Assembly: GCA_015478675.1 (NCBI GenBank)
Contig: JADMIH010000142.1
Span: forward strand, 1-10,142
Reading direction: 5' to 3'
Source of the DNA: Chloroflexota bacterium
GTDB lineage: Bacteria; Chloroflexota; Chloroflexia; QHBQ01; JADMIH01
Length of the DNA: 10,142 nucleotides
Position numbers and translations under genes: made by a program. Shown here piece by piece: positions 1-8,195 of this stretch. A model generated the notes under the pieces. The model ran no database searches, was not told the DNA's origin, and saw only the letters and a program-made list of their open reading frames with translations. Position 1 is the stretch's first letter; every line of letters starts with the position of its first letter.

Positions 1-60
1 TGATCACGGCAGCAATCGCTCTTTGCATCTGAAGATAAGCTCCCGGCCGGGATTCTCAAC

Positions 61-1407
61 TCACAGGCTCACAGGGAGCGATTTACTCTTTATACGCCTT
101 ACATTGGGCGTAAGCATATGCAAGCCGAGGCCGAGGAGCACCATCAGCAAGAGGGTGCCTATGGCTATCTGATAAGCGAAGCGCCCATATATGTTGGGGT
201 CAAGCAAGAGCAGAGTAGTGCCCCACAACGCCGGGCCAAGCACCGCAGAGAACTTGCCCGTCAAGTTGTAAATCCCCAGGAACTCTCCAAGTCGTGCGGG
301 TGGGCTTAGCTCGATCATCATGGTGCGGGCGGCGGTCCAGGTGCTGCCGAGGGCGACCCCGGCGGTGGGTGCAATCACCCATTGGAAGATAAGCTTGTCG
401 GTAACGAAGATAGCCGCTAAAAAGACCCCGACCCATAGCACAAGGCTGATAATAAGCGCCTGCTTGGAGGTAAGGGTGTCGGTTACGAAGCCGAAAATCC
501 AGGAGCCGATAACCGCCGCCACGATTGCGGGAGCCAGCACATCGAGAGCGCTGGCAAAGCCTATGACCTTGGTGGCATAGACACCCATCGCGATAATCAC
601 TGTGTTGAGGGCATCAGAGTAGAAGAAGTTTGCTAGCAGGAATATAAAGAGGCCGGGGGTCTGGCGGGTCTCTTGCAGAGTGCGCCAGGTGTGAGTAAGG
701 CTCCCACGCCATGTTACTTCGCGCTCAACCTCCATCTCACGCTCTATTTTATTGCGGCGCTCGCGCACGAATAAAAAGCAAGGCAAGGCAAAGAGAAGAA
801 AGAGCAGGGCCGTCGGCACGAATGCATCCTTATTAGTGAAATCTACTCTACTCTTCTTTGTGCCTATCAGGAAGGTGACCGCGTAACCACCGGCAAGAGC
901 GCCGACGTAGCCGAGGCCCACACCCAGGCCCGAGATCTTACCCCAGTTGAGGGTGTTGCTGACAGAAGGGAGCAAGGCGTCGTAAAAGATGAGGGTGGTC
1001 TGGTAGCCCACATTCGCCAGCAGCAAAGCGGCTATCACCATCCAGAGGTCCGGCAGCAGGCCCATCAAAGCAGTCATGGCGACGCAAAGCGCGGTAGTTC
1101 CGATAAGCCAGGGCATCCGCCTGCCACCTGAGCGGTCGGAGATGGAGCCGAGCAGCGGCGAAATGAGGGCCACGACAAGGAGCGACGCCGACATTGGATA
1201 GGCGTAAAGTGCGTCATTATAGCCAAGCTCTATAATGAAGGCCGGAAAGAAGGTGCTGATAATATTGAGGGAGAAGATAGTGTTAGCGAAGTCGTATAAA
1301 GCCCATGAGCCAACAGCGAGGGGCGATACACGCTCCTCGGCAGTCGAGGCCTGGATAATGACGACCTGCGAGGAGGCTGGAGGGGCAGCATCCCAGGGTG
1401 TAGCCAT
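61..1407 (-). CDS. MFS transporter, UMF1/Atg22-like family
   Basis: This encodes a 448-residue integral membrane protein with about twelve hydrophobic segments, roughly at residues 32-60, 70-90, 98-118, 120-141, 158-181, 198-215, 252-275, 288-308, 315-335, 340-362, 380-402 and 411-432. A charged central loop at about 216-250 (RERRNKIEREMEVERE) separates the two six-helix halves, as in the major facilitator superfamily. The segment GSISDRSGGRR (87-97) matches the MFS loop 2-3 motif. WALYDFANTIFS (35-46) and YDALLPSVSN (142-151) resemble the UMF1/Atg22-like branch. Members are thought to export small solutes such as amino acids, but the substrate cannot be read from sequence. The ATG start has GGAG 8 nt upstream. 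It lies 459 nt beyond aroQ with its own candidate promoter, so membership of the aromatic operon is doubtful. An aromatic metabolite exporter is possible but unsupported. Confidence 0.85.
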   Translation of the reverse strand: MATPWDAAPPASSQVVIIQASTAEERVSPLAVGSWALYDFANTIFSLNIISTFFPAFIIELGYNDALYAYPMSASLLVVALISPLLGSISDRSGGRRMPWLIGTTALCVAMTALMGLLPDLWMVIAALLLANVGYQTTLIFYDALLPSVSNTLNWGKISGLGVGLGYVGALAGGYAVTFLIGTKKSRVDFTNKDAFVPTALLFLLFALPCFLFVRERRNKIEREMEVEREVTWRGSLTHTWRTLQETRQTPGLFIFLLANFFYSDALNTVIIAMGVYATKVIGFASALDVLAPAIVAAVIGSWIFGFVTDTLTSKQALIISLVLWVGVFLAAIFVTDKLIFQWVIAPTAGVALGSTWTAARTMMIELSPPARLGEFLGIYNLTGKFSAVLGPALWGTTLLLLDPNIYGRFAYQIAIGTLLLMVLLGLGLHMLTPNVRRIKSKSLPVSL

Positions 1408-1442
1408 CTATGTCGCTCCGGGATTGGTCAGAATACCAGGCG

Positions 1443-1451
1443 ATTATAGCA
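1443..1451 (-). promoter_or_regulatory. Extended -10 promoter for the MFS gene
   Basis: The minus strand reads TGCTATAAT, a perfect extended -10 element (TGn plus TATAAT), about 36 nt upstream of the MFS start codon. No good -35 hexamer lies 16-18 bp further upstream, which is tolerable for extended -10 promoters. Transcription would start near 1436 and give a leader of about 30 nt. This suggests the transporter gene is transcribed on its own. The call rests on sequence match only. Confidence 0.6.
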
Positions 1452-1546
1452 TAATAGCAGCTGTAGATAGCTGAGCAAGCAGAGGGGTAACTGTTCAGAT
1501 TCGGGGAGGAGCAATTCTTCTTGGGGTATCTGTACGCCCTCACCCG

Positions 1547-1684
1547 CCCTCACCCCATGCCCCTCTCCCATGAAGGGAGAGGGGGCTGTAATCACCCTTG
1601 TAACCCCGTCAGGGGCGGGCCCCTGTGCACTTAGCAGGAGCAAAGCCCCCTCTCCCCTTGTGGGAGAGGGGCATGGGGTGAGGG
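1547..1684. repeat. Palindromic intergenic repeat with 41-bp inverted arms
   Basis: Arms 1547-1587 and 1644-1684 are near-perfect reverse complements; the few mismatches are in the middle of each arm. Each arm is itself a hairpin: CCCCTCTCCC at 1560-1569 with GGGAGAGGGG at 1575-1584, and CCCCTCTCCC at 1647-1656 with GGGAGAGGGG at 1662-1671, each with a 5-nt loop. The 56-nt spacer holds a third small dyad, CAGGGGC (1610-1616) with GCCCCTG (1619-1625). The whole could extrude as a cruciform or fold as structured RNA. It resembles the C-rich REP/MITE-like repeats scattered between genes in many bacterial genomes. No transposase and no clear target duplication are seen. Confidence 0.75.
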
Positions 1685-1698
1685 GAGGGACGCCCCTG

Positions 1699-1714
1699 CA
1701 CCCCATGCCCCTCT
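1699..1714. repeat. Partial third copy of the intergenic repeat
   Basis: CACCCCATGCCCCTCT here is identical to 1551-1566 within the left arm of the palindromic element and then stops abruptly at an A-rich stretch. It is a truncated extra copy in the same orientation as the left arm, 15 bp beyond the right arm. Confidence 0.65.
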
Positions 1715-1866
1715 AAAAATGCGAACGGTAGTAGTAGGGGCGGTGAAGAATCGCTCGTATTTTCATTCGTAATGGTGGCCCGCAGGGTCATGGCTTACTC
1801 TGAACGCTTACACAGAGGGAGACGGCGGAATATACAAGGCGTTGCGACAGAATGGAAGCAGGAGAG

Positions 1867-2352
1867 TTATCCCTGCGGCCTTACTATGTACAACAGCGCC
1901 CGCAGAGCGAGCAAGTAGCTGTTAGGGCCGAAGCCCGATATCTGGCCTTTGCAAAGAGGAGCGATCACCGAATGGCGGCGGAACTCTTCGCGCGCGTAGA
2001 TGTTGGAGAGATGCACCTCTACGGTTGGTAAGCCAACGGCTGCGATGGCATCGCGCAGAGCATAACTTGTGTGGGTATAAGCGCCTGCATTGATCAAGAT
2101 GCCGCTCGCCCATTCTCCTGCCTCATGTATCAGGTCAATAAGCACACCTTCGTGGTTGGATTGCACGATGCGAAGCTCTATAGCCAACTCTGCTGCCTCT
2201 CGCTGGAGCATAACGTCAATCTCTGCCAGGGTAAAGGTACCGTAAATCTGAGGCTCCCGCTGCCCCAGCAAGTTGAGGTTCGGGCCATGCAGCACAAGCA
2301 GCCGTAGCTGGGGGCCCTGTTTGTCCGGGTTAATCTCTGTTTCCGGTGTCAT
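1867..2352 (-). CDS. aroQ: 3-dehydroquinate dehydratase, type II
   Basis: Converts 3-dehydroquinate to 3-dehydroshikimate, the third step of the shikimate pathway, in the cytosol. Type II enzymes are small flavodoxin-like proteins that normally form dodecamers. The 161 residues are near the usual length, with a short extra N-terminus. Visible motifs are [17 protein letters not shown] (22-38, with catalytic Arg32 and Tyr37), QSNHEG (64-69), [10 protein letters not shown] (87-96, substrate-binding Asn88), EVHLSN (112-117, catalytic His114) and REEFRRHS (121-128). A frame open further upstream lies inside aroB; the chosen ATG overlaps the aroB stop by 4 nt (ATGA), and homology begins near residue 17. 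The Shine-Dalgarno match is weak, so translation probably depends on coupling to aroB. It is the last gene of the operon. Confidence 0.96.
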   Translation of the reverse strand: MTPETEINPDKQGPQLRLLVLHGPNLNLLGQREPQIYGTFTLAEIDVMLQREAAELAIELRIVQSNHEGVLIDLIHEAGEWASGILINAGAYTHTSYALRDAIAAVGLPTVEVHLSNIYAREEFRRHSVIAPLCKGQISGFGPNSYLLALRALLYIVRPQG

Positions 2353-3458
2353 TGTAGCTCTGCCAGCACGCTCTTTACAGTAGCCTCTGGAATGTCGTTC
2401 ACGATACGAACTTTGCCAATAACCTCTGGCAGCACGAAGCGCAGCTGCCCATCCTGGCGCTTCTTGTCGGTGGACATGGCGCTCCATACTTGTTCGATTG
2501 CTTCCGGGTACGCCAGGTCGGGCGCACCCCAACGCGTAGGAAGCGCCCACCTCTCAAGCATATGCTCAAGTCGCGCCCTCTCTGCCATGTGGCACAGGCC
2601 GAGCTTCTCGGCCAGCCGGAACGCCACTACAGTGCCTTGAGCTACCGCGAGCCCGTGCAATCTGTTATACCATGTACATTTCTCAAATGCGTGCCCGAAT
2701 GTATGGCCCAGATTGAGGTACGCACGCACACCTTTTTCGTATGGGTCTTGCTCTACTATCCGGCGCTTGACGAGGATCGCGTTATAGAGCGCACGCCTGT
2801 AATCAAGCGAGCTGAGATCGCACTCTTCGATAAGGGCGAAAAGGGGGGGGTCATCGATAATGCCCGCCTTGATTATCTCGGCCATGCCACAGGCTAGCTG
2901 CTCGGCAGGCAATGTTGCCAGAGTATCCAGGTCAGCGATCACCAGGCGTGGCTGCTTGAAGAGACCGAGGAGATTCTTGCCGTTGGGATGGTCCACGCCC
3001 ACCTTGCCCCCGATGCTGGAGTCGGCCATAGCGAGCAGGGTGGTAGGGACCTGCACGAGAGGGAGACCGCGCATGTAGATAGCAGCGGCGAACCCCGCCG
3101 TGTCGCCCACTACACCGCCCCCCAGGGCGATGATCCAGCCGCTACGATCAACTCCTGCGCTCAGGAAGTGGTTTATGAAGACGTTCACCGAATCGGAGTT
3201 TTTGTGCGCTTCGCCGGCCTGCATCAACGCTAAAGAAGGCTCAAAGCCCGCATTCGCCAGCGAGGATAAGACTACATCGGCGTATAGAGGAGCAACGTTG
3301 GTATCGGTCGCCACCACCACCTTGCGCCCCAGGCCCTCTTTGCCTGCTAGCTCTCCTAATCGTTCCAGTAAAGCGTGACCAAGCACAACAATATACTCTC
3401 CGTCGGGCGCAGAGACAGTAAGGCGAGTTTCAGACGGCGCCGGCTTCAGATTGTGCAT
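2349..3458 (-). CDS. aroB: 3-dehydroquinate synthase
   Basis: Cyclises DAHP to 3-dehydroquinate, the second shikimate pathway step, using NAD+ and a divalent metal, normally Zn. The 369-residue length is typical. Motifs in order: GEAHKN (82-87), [16 protein letters not shown] (111-126, dinucleotide binding), [19 protein letters not shown] (137-155), the Asn/Lys-rich GKNLLG (160-165), [10 protein letters not shown] (190-199, metal ligand Glu194 and Lys197), [10 protein letters not shown] (248-257, ligand His252) and LHGLAVAQG (267-275, ligand His268). Many family members read HGEAV at the last motif; here the Glu is Leu, which is not expected to abolish metal binding. The ATG start has GGAG 6 nt upstream and overlaps the end of aroK by 13 nt. 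The stop overlaps the aroQ start by 4 nt. Confidence 0.97.
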   Translation of the reverse strand: MHNLKPAPSETRLTVSAPDGEYIVVLGHALLERLGELAGKEGLGRKVVVATDTNVAPLYADVVLSSLANAGFEPSLALMQAGEAHKNSDSVNVFINHFLSAGVDRSGWIIALGGGVVGDTAGFAAAIYMRGLPLVQVPTTLLAMADSSIGGKVGVDHPNGKNLLGLFKQPRLVIADLDTLATLPAEQLACGMAEIIKAGIIDDPPLFALIEECDLSSLDYRRALYNAILVKRRIVEQDPYEKGVRAYLNLGHTFGHAFEKCTWYNRLHGLAVAQGTVVAFRLAEKLGLCHMAERARLEHMLERWALPTRWGAPDLAYPEAIEQVWSAMSTDKKRQDGQLRFVLPEVIGKVRIVNDIPEATVKSVLAELQ

Positions 3459-4003
3459 GCCTGTCTCCTATCTTGAGATGCTTGCATGTAAAGGTTCAGC
3501 ACGAGGTCTGCAACTCCCTCGGGAGCAAGGCGAGTGGTATCTACTTGCAAAGGGATAGAAGAATAGAGCGGCTCTCGCGCCTTGAGTAGTTCATCTATTC
3601 TTTGGGTGAACCTCTCTGCTAACATCGGTCTCTCACCGCGCAAAGCAGAGCCTTGCAATCTTGCGGCCAGCAGATCACTCTCACAGGAGAGCAGTACTAT
3701 CACCGCGCTACCTTCAAGAGCAACTCTGCTCTCCATATCCAGCAGCGCTCCGCCGCCGGTGCTGATTACGACACAGCTTTGGCGGGCGGCGTAGAGGCAG
3801 GCCCGTCGCTCGAGTAAGCGAAATGCCGCTTCGCCCTGTGTGGCAAAGATCTCACTGATAGAGATACCCGCCTGGCGCTCGACGAGCGCATCGGTGTCTA
3901 CAAATCTCCAATTCATACGCCGGGCGAGGAGCGCGCCCACGGTGCTTTTGCCTGTGCCCATGAAGCCCGCGAGCGCCAGGTTAGGGGGTATACGCTCGCT
4001 CAT
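3446..4003 (-). CDS. aroK: Shikimate kinase
   Basis: Phosphorylates shikimate to shikimate-3-phosphate with ATP, the fifth pathway step. It is a P-loop NMP-kinase-like protein of 185 residues, a normal size. Walker A is GFMGTGKST (13-21). The shikimate-binding DTD is at 36-38, with FR at 61-62 supplying the next substrate Arg. STGGGAL (81-87) is the glycine-rich shikimate loop. The lid contains RGERPML (122-128), and a late Arg is at 143. The roughly 15 residues after position 170 are a polar tail with no recognised motif. The ATG overlaps the aroC stop (ATGA, 4 nt) and the ribosome binding site is weak, so coupling to aroC is likely. Nothing in the sequence distinguishes aroK from aroL usage; aroK is the default name. 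Confidence 0.96.
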   Translation of the reverse strand: MSERIPPNLALAGFMGTGKSTVGALLARRMNWRFVDTDALVERQAGISISEIFATQGEAAFRLLERRACLYAARQSCVVISTGGGALLDMESRVALEGSAVIVLLSCESDLLAARLQGSALRGERPMLAERFTQRIDELLKAREPLYSSIPLQVDTTRLAPEGVADLVLNLYMQASQDRRQACTI

Positions 4004-5139
4004 AGCCGCATCTTCGCTACGGTGGAGAGGAGTGGGAAGCGCTCGCGCATTTCATCAAGACTGTCGCCGCCCAGCTTTTCGTGCAGGGCATCAGCCAGCA
4101 CCCAGGCTACCATAGCCTCACCGACCACAGCGGCAGCAGGCACAGCACAAAAGTCGGAACGCTGGTACTGCGTGGTGGTCTGCTCACCCGTTGCCATGTC
4201 TACCGTTTGCAGCGGGTTAATAGTAGTGGAGATCGGCTTCATAGCTGCACGCACTATGAGCGGCTGCCCATTAGTTACGCCACCCTCAAGGCCACCCGCG
4301 CGGTTAGTGTGCCTCTCAGGGCCATTGTCTCCGGTGTATATCTGGTCGTGAACATCTCGGCCATTCATGCGGGCGTTCTCAAATGCCTCACCTATCTCTA
4401 CCCCCTTGATAGCCTGGATGCTCATCACCGCCTGAGCCAGCAGACCATCAAGGCGGCGGTCCCAGTGCACGTAGCTGCCCAGGCCCACAGGCAGCCCCGT
4501 TGCCCAGACAACAAAGACCCCTCCCAGGGTGTCTCCTCTGCGTCGAGCGTTGTCAATAAGCGCCTTCATTGCCTCGGTAGCCTGGGGGTCGGGGCAGCGA
4601 ACGGGTGACTCCTCTGCGGCTTCGGATAGTTGTCCGGGCGATAAAAGGTCTGGCACGTCTGCCATTACGCCGCCAATCTCAGTGACGAAGCTGCCGACCC
4701 GCACGTTGAAGTGGGACAGCAGCTGCTTTGCCAGAGCGCCGGCAGCAGTGCGGGCCGCGGTTTCGCGGGCGCTGGACCGCTCCAGGGCAGTGCGCATATC
4801 GTTGAGCCTGTACTTTACCGCCCCCACCAGGTCGGCGTGCCCCGGTCGGGGAGAGGTCATGCGGGGGCGCTCCTTTTTTATGAAGTTCGCGTAATCGCGG
4901 TTGGCTATCTGCATCACGATAGGCCCACCGGTAGTCAGCCCCGCTTCGACCCCACCTGAAAAGTGGGCTTCGTCGCGCTCGATGTGCTGGCGACCGCTAC
5001 GCCCGTAGCCGCCCTGCCTGCGCGCCAGGTCGGGGTTGACTTCGTCGGGGGATAACGGCAGCCCTGACGGAAAGCCCTCCACTATTAACGTCAAACAAGG
5101 CCCATGGGACTCCCCGCCCGTTAGAAATCTATGTGCCAT
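4000..5139 (-). CDS. aroC: Chorismate synthase
   Basis: Converts EPSP to chorismate, the seventh and last shikimate pathway step, using reduced FMN that is not consumed overall. The protein is 379 residues. The frame is open 44 codons further upstream into aroE, but the ATG at 5139 gives the conserved N-terminus (FLTGGESHGP), follows GGAG by 7 nt and lies 10 nt after the aroE stop. Motifs: GGESHG (8-13, catalytic His12), RRQGGYGRSGRQ (40-51), RPGHADL (98-104, catalytic His101), RSSARETAAR (121-130), RAGGLEGGVTNG (NRAGG segment, about 293-305) and a late RSD (about 341) whose Asp matches the catalytic Asp. No flavin-reductase domain is present, so FMNH2 must come from elsewhere (monofunctional type). 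It overlaps aroK by 4 nt. Confidence 0.97.
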   Translation of the reverse strand: MAHRFLTGGESHGPCLTLIVEGFPSGLPLSPDEVNPDLARRQGGYGRSGRQHIERDEAHFSGGVEAGLTTGGPIVMQIANRDYANFIKKERPRMTSPRPGHADLVGAVKYRLNDMRTALERSSARETAARTAAGALAKQLLSHFNVRVGSFVTEIGGVMADVPDLLSPGQLSEAAEESPVRCPDPQATEAMKALIDNARRRGDTLGGVFVVWATGLPVGLGSYVHWDRRLDGLLAQAVMSIQAIKGVEIGEAFENARMNGRDVHDQIYTGDNGPERHTNRAGGLEGGVTNGQPLIVRAAMKPISTTINPLQTVDMATGEQTTTQYQRSDFCAVPAAAVVGEAMVAWVLADALHEKLGGDSLDEMRERFPLLSTVAKMRL

Positions 5140-5149
5140 TCTTCGTCTC

Positions 5150-6031
5150 CTATCTTCTTCCTGCGGCGAGTGCTGAGCAACACGCCTCTCGCATCGTGTC
5201 AAGGGGCGCTTCTCCGCCTGTCCATAGCCGAAACGCTGCCGCGCCCTGGTGGACGAGCATGGCAAGGCCATCCTGCGTGCGACATCCTGAGGCTACCGCC
5301 TGCTGAAGGAGGCGCGTTGGCCTCGGCCTGTAAACCAGGTCGTACACCAACAGCCGCTGCGGCAGAAGTATGCCGTCGGGCAAGGGACTCTGCTCGACAT
5401 GGGGCCACATACCGGCGGGGGTGCAGTTTACAAGTAGAGCAGCATCGGGGAGCGCGCTAGCCAATGCTGCTCTATCGAGCGTGCCGTACGCAATTTGAGC
5501 GTGCTGGGTCACATTCAACCCCCGGCCAATGGAGGTCGCCTGCGCCACCATGCGTGAGAGTATATGCACTTCGTGGCCGCCGCTCGTCAGAGCTTTCACC
5601 ACCGAGCGTGCCGCACCGCCGGCGCCCAATACTACCGTTTTGGACCCATCAGGTATGCCGCCAGCCTCCTCAAGTCCCTGCATGAAGCCGGCTATGTCGG
5701 TGTTGAAGCCGAGCAGCCTGCCAGCCTCAACACGAACTGTGTTGCATGCGCCCGTAGCTACAACTTCATTGCTGGCCTCGTCGAGGAAGGAGATCATCCG
5801 CTCTTTATGTGGAACCGTCACATTCCACCCGACGAAGCCGTGGGCGATACAGCTCTGCACAACAGCCGGAAACTCCTCCGGCGCGGCGGGCAGAAGCAGA
5901 TAGCGGTAGTCGAGTGCACACTTCGCGAAGGCGGCGTTGTGCATGGCGGGCGACAGGCTATGCTCCACCGGATAGCCTATCAAGCCGACTGGTTTCGTCG
6001 CCTGAGTGACCTCTCTCTCTGCTTCAGTCAT
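5150..6031 (-). CDS. aroE: Shikimate dehydrogenase (NADP+)
   Basis: Reduces 3-dehydroshikimate to shikimate with NADPH, the fourth pathway step. The 293 residues are typical of AroE. The N-terminal substrate domain has GYPVEHSLSPAMHN (19-32, shikimate-binding Ser25 and Ser27), VTVPHK (71-76, catalytic Lys76), CNTV with Asn97, and FNTDIAGF with catalytic Asp112. The Rossmann domain has GAGGAARSVV (136-145). The usual NRT motif that reads the NADP phosphate is LSR here (158-160), keeping the Arg. NCTPAGM (202-208) and the C-terminal GLAMLVHQGAAAF (255-267, Gln262) complete the family pattern. The ATG overlaps the aroA stop by 4 nt (ATGA) and has GAGGG 8 nt upstream. The last 15 residues are variable. 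Confidence 0.96.
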   Translation of the reverse strand: MTEAEREVTQATKPVGLIGYPVEHSLSPAMHNAAFAKCALDYRYLLLPAAPEEFPAVVQSCIAHGFVGWNVTVPHKERMISFLDEASNEVVATGACNTVRVEAGRLLGFNTDIAGFMQGLEEAGGIPDGSKTVVLGAGGAARSVVKALTSGGHEVHILSRMVAQATSIGRGLNVTQHAQIAYGTLDRAALASALPDAALLVNCTPAGMWPHVEQSPLPDGILLPQRLLVYDLVYRPRPTRLLQQAVASGCRTQDGLAMLVHQGAAAFRLWTGGEAPLDTMREACCSALAAGRR

Positions 6032-7347
6032 CTGTGACGCCCTCGCAGCAAGGTGGTTAGTGCCGCCTCAAAGCCGGGGAAGCTGTCGTCTATGCAGGCG
6101 GTATTCTCAATTGTTGTCGCACCTTCCGCCACCAGCGCTGCTATGGCAAGAGAGATGGCAAGGCGGTGATCTCCCTGGCTACTCACCCGCGCACCATGTA
6201 GCTGTGTGGGGCCCTGGACGATGAGGCCGTCGTGCAGCGCCTCGATGCTCGCACCCATGCGCCGCAGCTCGCTTACTGTTGTGGCTATCCGGTCGGTCTC
6301 TTTCACCCGCAATTCCGCCGCGCCCCTTATCTCAGTAATACCCTCTGCTTGTGTGGCGACTACTGATAAGACGGGCAACTCATCAATCATGCTGGGCACG
6401 TCTTCAGGGAGTATGTTAACGCTCTTTAGCGGGGTGTACGTAAGCGTCAGGTCAGCGACCGGCTCCCCATTGTCCAGCCGCTCATTATGCAAGCGCAGGT
6501 CGGCCCCCATCCGCCGTAGCGCATGGAGAATACCAGTCCTGCCGGGGTTCACTCCTACACCCGGTATCGTTATTTCAGAGCCGGGCACAACAGCGGCAGC
6601 CGCGAGCAAGAAGGCTGCGGACGACAGATCGCCCGGCACGCGAATATCCAGGGGATGAAGAGCTTCTGAGGGTTGGATTTCAACCTGGTTACCTTCTGTA
6701 CGCAGCACAGCGCCCATCGCGGCCAGGATGCGCTCGGTGTGGTCTCGGCTGGGCACAGGCTCCACTATAGTTGTAACGCCTTGCGCGAATAACCCCGCCA
6801 GCAGGATCGCTGACTTCACCTGGGCGCTCGCTACAGGCATCTCATATCTGATGGATTCGAGGTCCCCACCCATGAGAGAGAGAGGCGCATATCTGCCCTG
6901 CTCTCTCCCCAGTATAGTAGCCCCCATCCGGCGCAATGGCATGGTCACCCTATCCATTGGCCTGCGGCTCAGCTGGTTGTTTCCCGCAAGGATGCTGTAG
7001 AAGGGCTGACCCGCAAGTAGACCTGCCAGGAGGCGCATAGTTGTGCCCGACCCGCCGCAATCCAAAGGTCCTGACGGTTCCCGAAGGCCGCGCAAACCAA
7101 CCCCATGCACAAGCACGGTCTCAGGGCTGTATTCTACCTGCACGCCAAGAGCGCGTATCGCCTCCAAAGTGGCGAGGCAGTCGTTAGCAGGTAGGAAGTT
7201 GCGAATAGATGTTGAGCCTTCGGCTATCGCCCCGAATATGGCGGCGCGATGGGAGACAGACTTGTCACCCGGCACCTCTACCAGGCCGCGCAGCCCACCT
7301 TGCGCACTATGCATGGTGAGGGTATTTGGCGCCTGCGCTATCGTCAC
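6028..7347 (-). CDS. aroA: 3-phosphoshikimate 1-carboxyvinyltransferase (EPSP synthase)
   Basis: Joins PEP to shikimate-3-phosphate, the sixth pathway step. It is a 439-residue two-domain protein of normal length. Motifs: PGDKSVSHR (26-34, Lys29, Ser30, Arg34), CGGSGTTMRL (97-106), SAQVKSA (174-180), SMIDELP (319-325, Asp322 matching the E. coli catalytic Asp313), ELRVKETDR (345-353, Lys349 and Glu350) and GDHRLA (393-398, Arg395). In the PEP loop the Gly equivalent to E. coli Gly96 is kept (Gly101), while the position of Pro101 is Leu106; firmicute enzymes also carry Leu there. The start is GTG, supported by AGGGGG 8 nt upstream (7356-7361) and by the GTGA overlap with the tyrA stop. An ATG at codon 12 is a less likely alternative. 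Confidence 0.97.
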   Translation of the reverse strand: MTIAQAPNTLTMHSAQGGLRGLVEVPGDKSVSHRAAIFGAIAEGSTSIRNFLPANDCLATLEAIRALGVQVEYSPETVLVHGVGLRGLREPSGPLDCGGSGTTMRLLAGLLAGQPFYSILAGNNQLSRRPMDRVTMPLRRMGATILGREQGRYAPLSLMGGDLESIRYEMPVASAQVKSAILLAGLFAQGVTTIVEPVPSRDHTERILAAMGAVLRTEGNQVEIQPSEALHPLDIRVPGDLSSAAFLLAAAAVVPGSEITIPGVGVNPGRTGILHALRRMGADLRLHNERLDNGEPVADLTLTYTPLKSVNILPEDVPSMIDELPVLSVVATQAEGITEIRGAAELRVKETDRIATTVSELRRMGASIEALHDGLIVQGPTQLHGARVSSQGDHRLAISLAIAALVAEGATTIENTACIDDSFPGFEAALTTLLRGRHR

Positions 7348-8195
7348 GTAAACATCCCCCTTCTCTGGCGTTGCGCGTCTGTCAGAAAGCCACGTAAGGC
7401 GTCCGGGCTGTCCAATAGGCTTCTTACCTGGGCAAGCTTCTCGTCAAAAAGGGTCAGGGCTGCCTCAACCGGCATCCTGTTGGCTAGCAGAGTATCGAGG
7501 ATCATATCCACCTGGCTGGCGGCGAGCCTAGTGGTGTCGCGGAAGCCGCTCGCCGCCAGCATACCGACCGCAGGGTCGTGGCTGTTCGCCTCTTTTTCGG
7601 CATGTACAAGCGAAGCGGCCAGAAGATAGGGGAGGTGGCTTACTACGGCGGCGGCGCGGTCATGCTGCTCGGCACGGAGGGCCAGAGGGCGTGCGCCAGT
7701 TGCGGCTACAAGCTCATGAGCCAGCGACAGCGCGGCGCCTGTGGTGCGCTTGGTCGGCGTGAGGACGAAGGTCGCACCGCAAAAGAGGGAAGGATCGGCG
7801 CTTTCCAGCCCTCCGATCTCTTTGCCGCACATCGGGTGGCCACCGACGGCGGCTATCGCCACTGGAATAGCGTTCATAGCTTCGACCACCTGTGCCTTGG
7901 CGCTGCCCAGGTCCATAAGGAGCGAGCCTGGCCGCATGAAGGCGGCGGCCTCCGGTATGGAGGAGAGTATATGCAACAGGGGCGTCGCCAGCACCACTAA
8001 ATCGGCTTGCGCTGCGGCAGAGCGCAAATCGCAGTAAGCGGCGTCAACCACACCGGTTTTTACTGCAAGCTCCGCGAGCTCGGGCCTGCGGGCGACGCCA
8101 AGCACCATAGCGCATTTACCCCGCAGAGCAAGGGCAAGGGAGCCGCCCATAAGCCCCAGCCCCACTATTGTGACAGTTGCCTCGCTAAGCAGCAT
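7344..8195 (-). CDS. tyrA: Prephenate/arogenate dehydrogenase
   Basis: Oxidatively decarboxylates prephenate (to 4-hydroxyphenylpyruvate) or arogenate (to tyrosine), committing flux to Tyr. The 283-residue protein is a single dehydrogenase unit without fused chorismate mutase or C-terminal ACT domain. The N-terminal nucleotide fold has GLGLMGGS (12-19). After the second strand the sequence is GVARRPE (33-39), with Arg residues where NAD+-specific enzymes usually carry Asp, so NADP+ use is possible. Catalytic features are DLGSAK (95-100, Ser98), VGGHPMCG (117-124, His120), SHLP (186-189, His187) and GFRDTTR (217-223, Arg223). The choice between prephenate and arogenate cannot be made from sequence. 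The ATG lies inside the end of aroF (11-nt overlap), with AAGG just upstream, and the stop overlaps the aroA GTG. Confidence 0.94.
   Translation of the reverse strand: MLLSEATVTIVGLGLMGGSLALALRGKCAMVLGVARRPELAELAVKTGVVDAAYCDLRSAAAQADLVVLATPLLHILSSIPEAAAFMRPGSLLMDLGSAKAQVVEAMNAIPVAIAAVGGHPMCGKEIGGLESADPSLFCGATFVLTPTKRTTGAALSLAHELVAATGARPLALRAEQHDRAAAVVSHLPYLLAASLVHAEKEANSHDPAVGMLAASGFRDTTRLAASQVDMILDTLLANRMPVEAALTLFDEKLAQVRSLLDSPDALRGFLTDAQRQRRGMFT

Larger units (their letters stand above)
1408..1866. other. Intergenic region between aroQ and the MFS gene
   Basis: This 459-base gap contains no convincing gene. Its left part (1408-1451) carries the MFS ribosome binding site and promoter. Its middle (1547-1714) is filled by C-rich and G-rich palindromic repeats. 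From 1715 to 1866, immediately downstream of aroQ, no clear intrinsic terminator with a U-tract was found. The two short minus-strand reading frames here run through the repeats, look like no family I know, and are judged non-coding. Confidence 0.7.

Noticed and set aside
41..52. Perfect 12-bp palindrome TCCCGGCCGGGA after the MFS stop codon, as a terminator
   Set aside because: It has no loop and no U-tract, and it can arise by chance in GC-rich sequence.
1428..1791. Two small minus-strand reading frames in the intergenic gap
   Set aside because: They translate the C-rich repeats into Pro/Ser/Gly-rich low-complexity peptides and show no family resemblance, so they are taken as chance open frames.
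2353..2550. A longer aroQ N-terminus starting inside aroB
   Set aside because: The 66 extra residues are the aroB coding region read out of frame. The ATGA junction with aroB matches other junctions in this operon.
5140..5271. A longer aroC N-terminus starting inside aroE
   Set aside because: The extra 44 residues match nothing in chorismate synthases, and the ATG at 5139 has a good ribosome binding site and the conserved start.
5131..5460. Plus-strand reading frames of 60-175 codons across the operon
   Set aside because: They all lie opposite well-conserved aro genes in GC-rich sequence and show no domain resemblance, so they are antisense shadows.
7068..7140. Leu at the Pro101-equivalent of EPSP synthase as a sign of unusual inhibitor response
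   Set aside because: Leu at this position is the normal state in firmicute-type enzymes with the GTT motif, and the Gly96 equivalent is retained, so no unusual property can be claimed.
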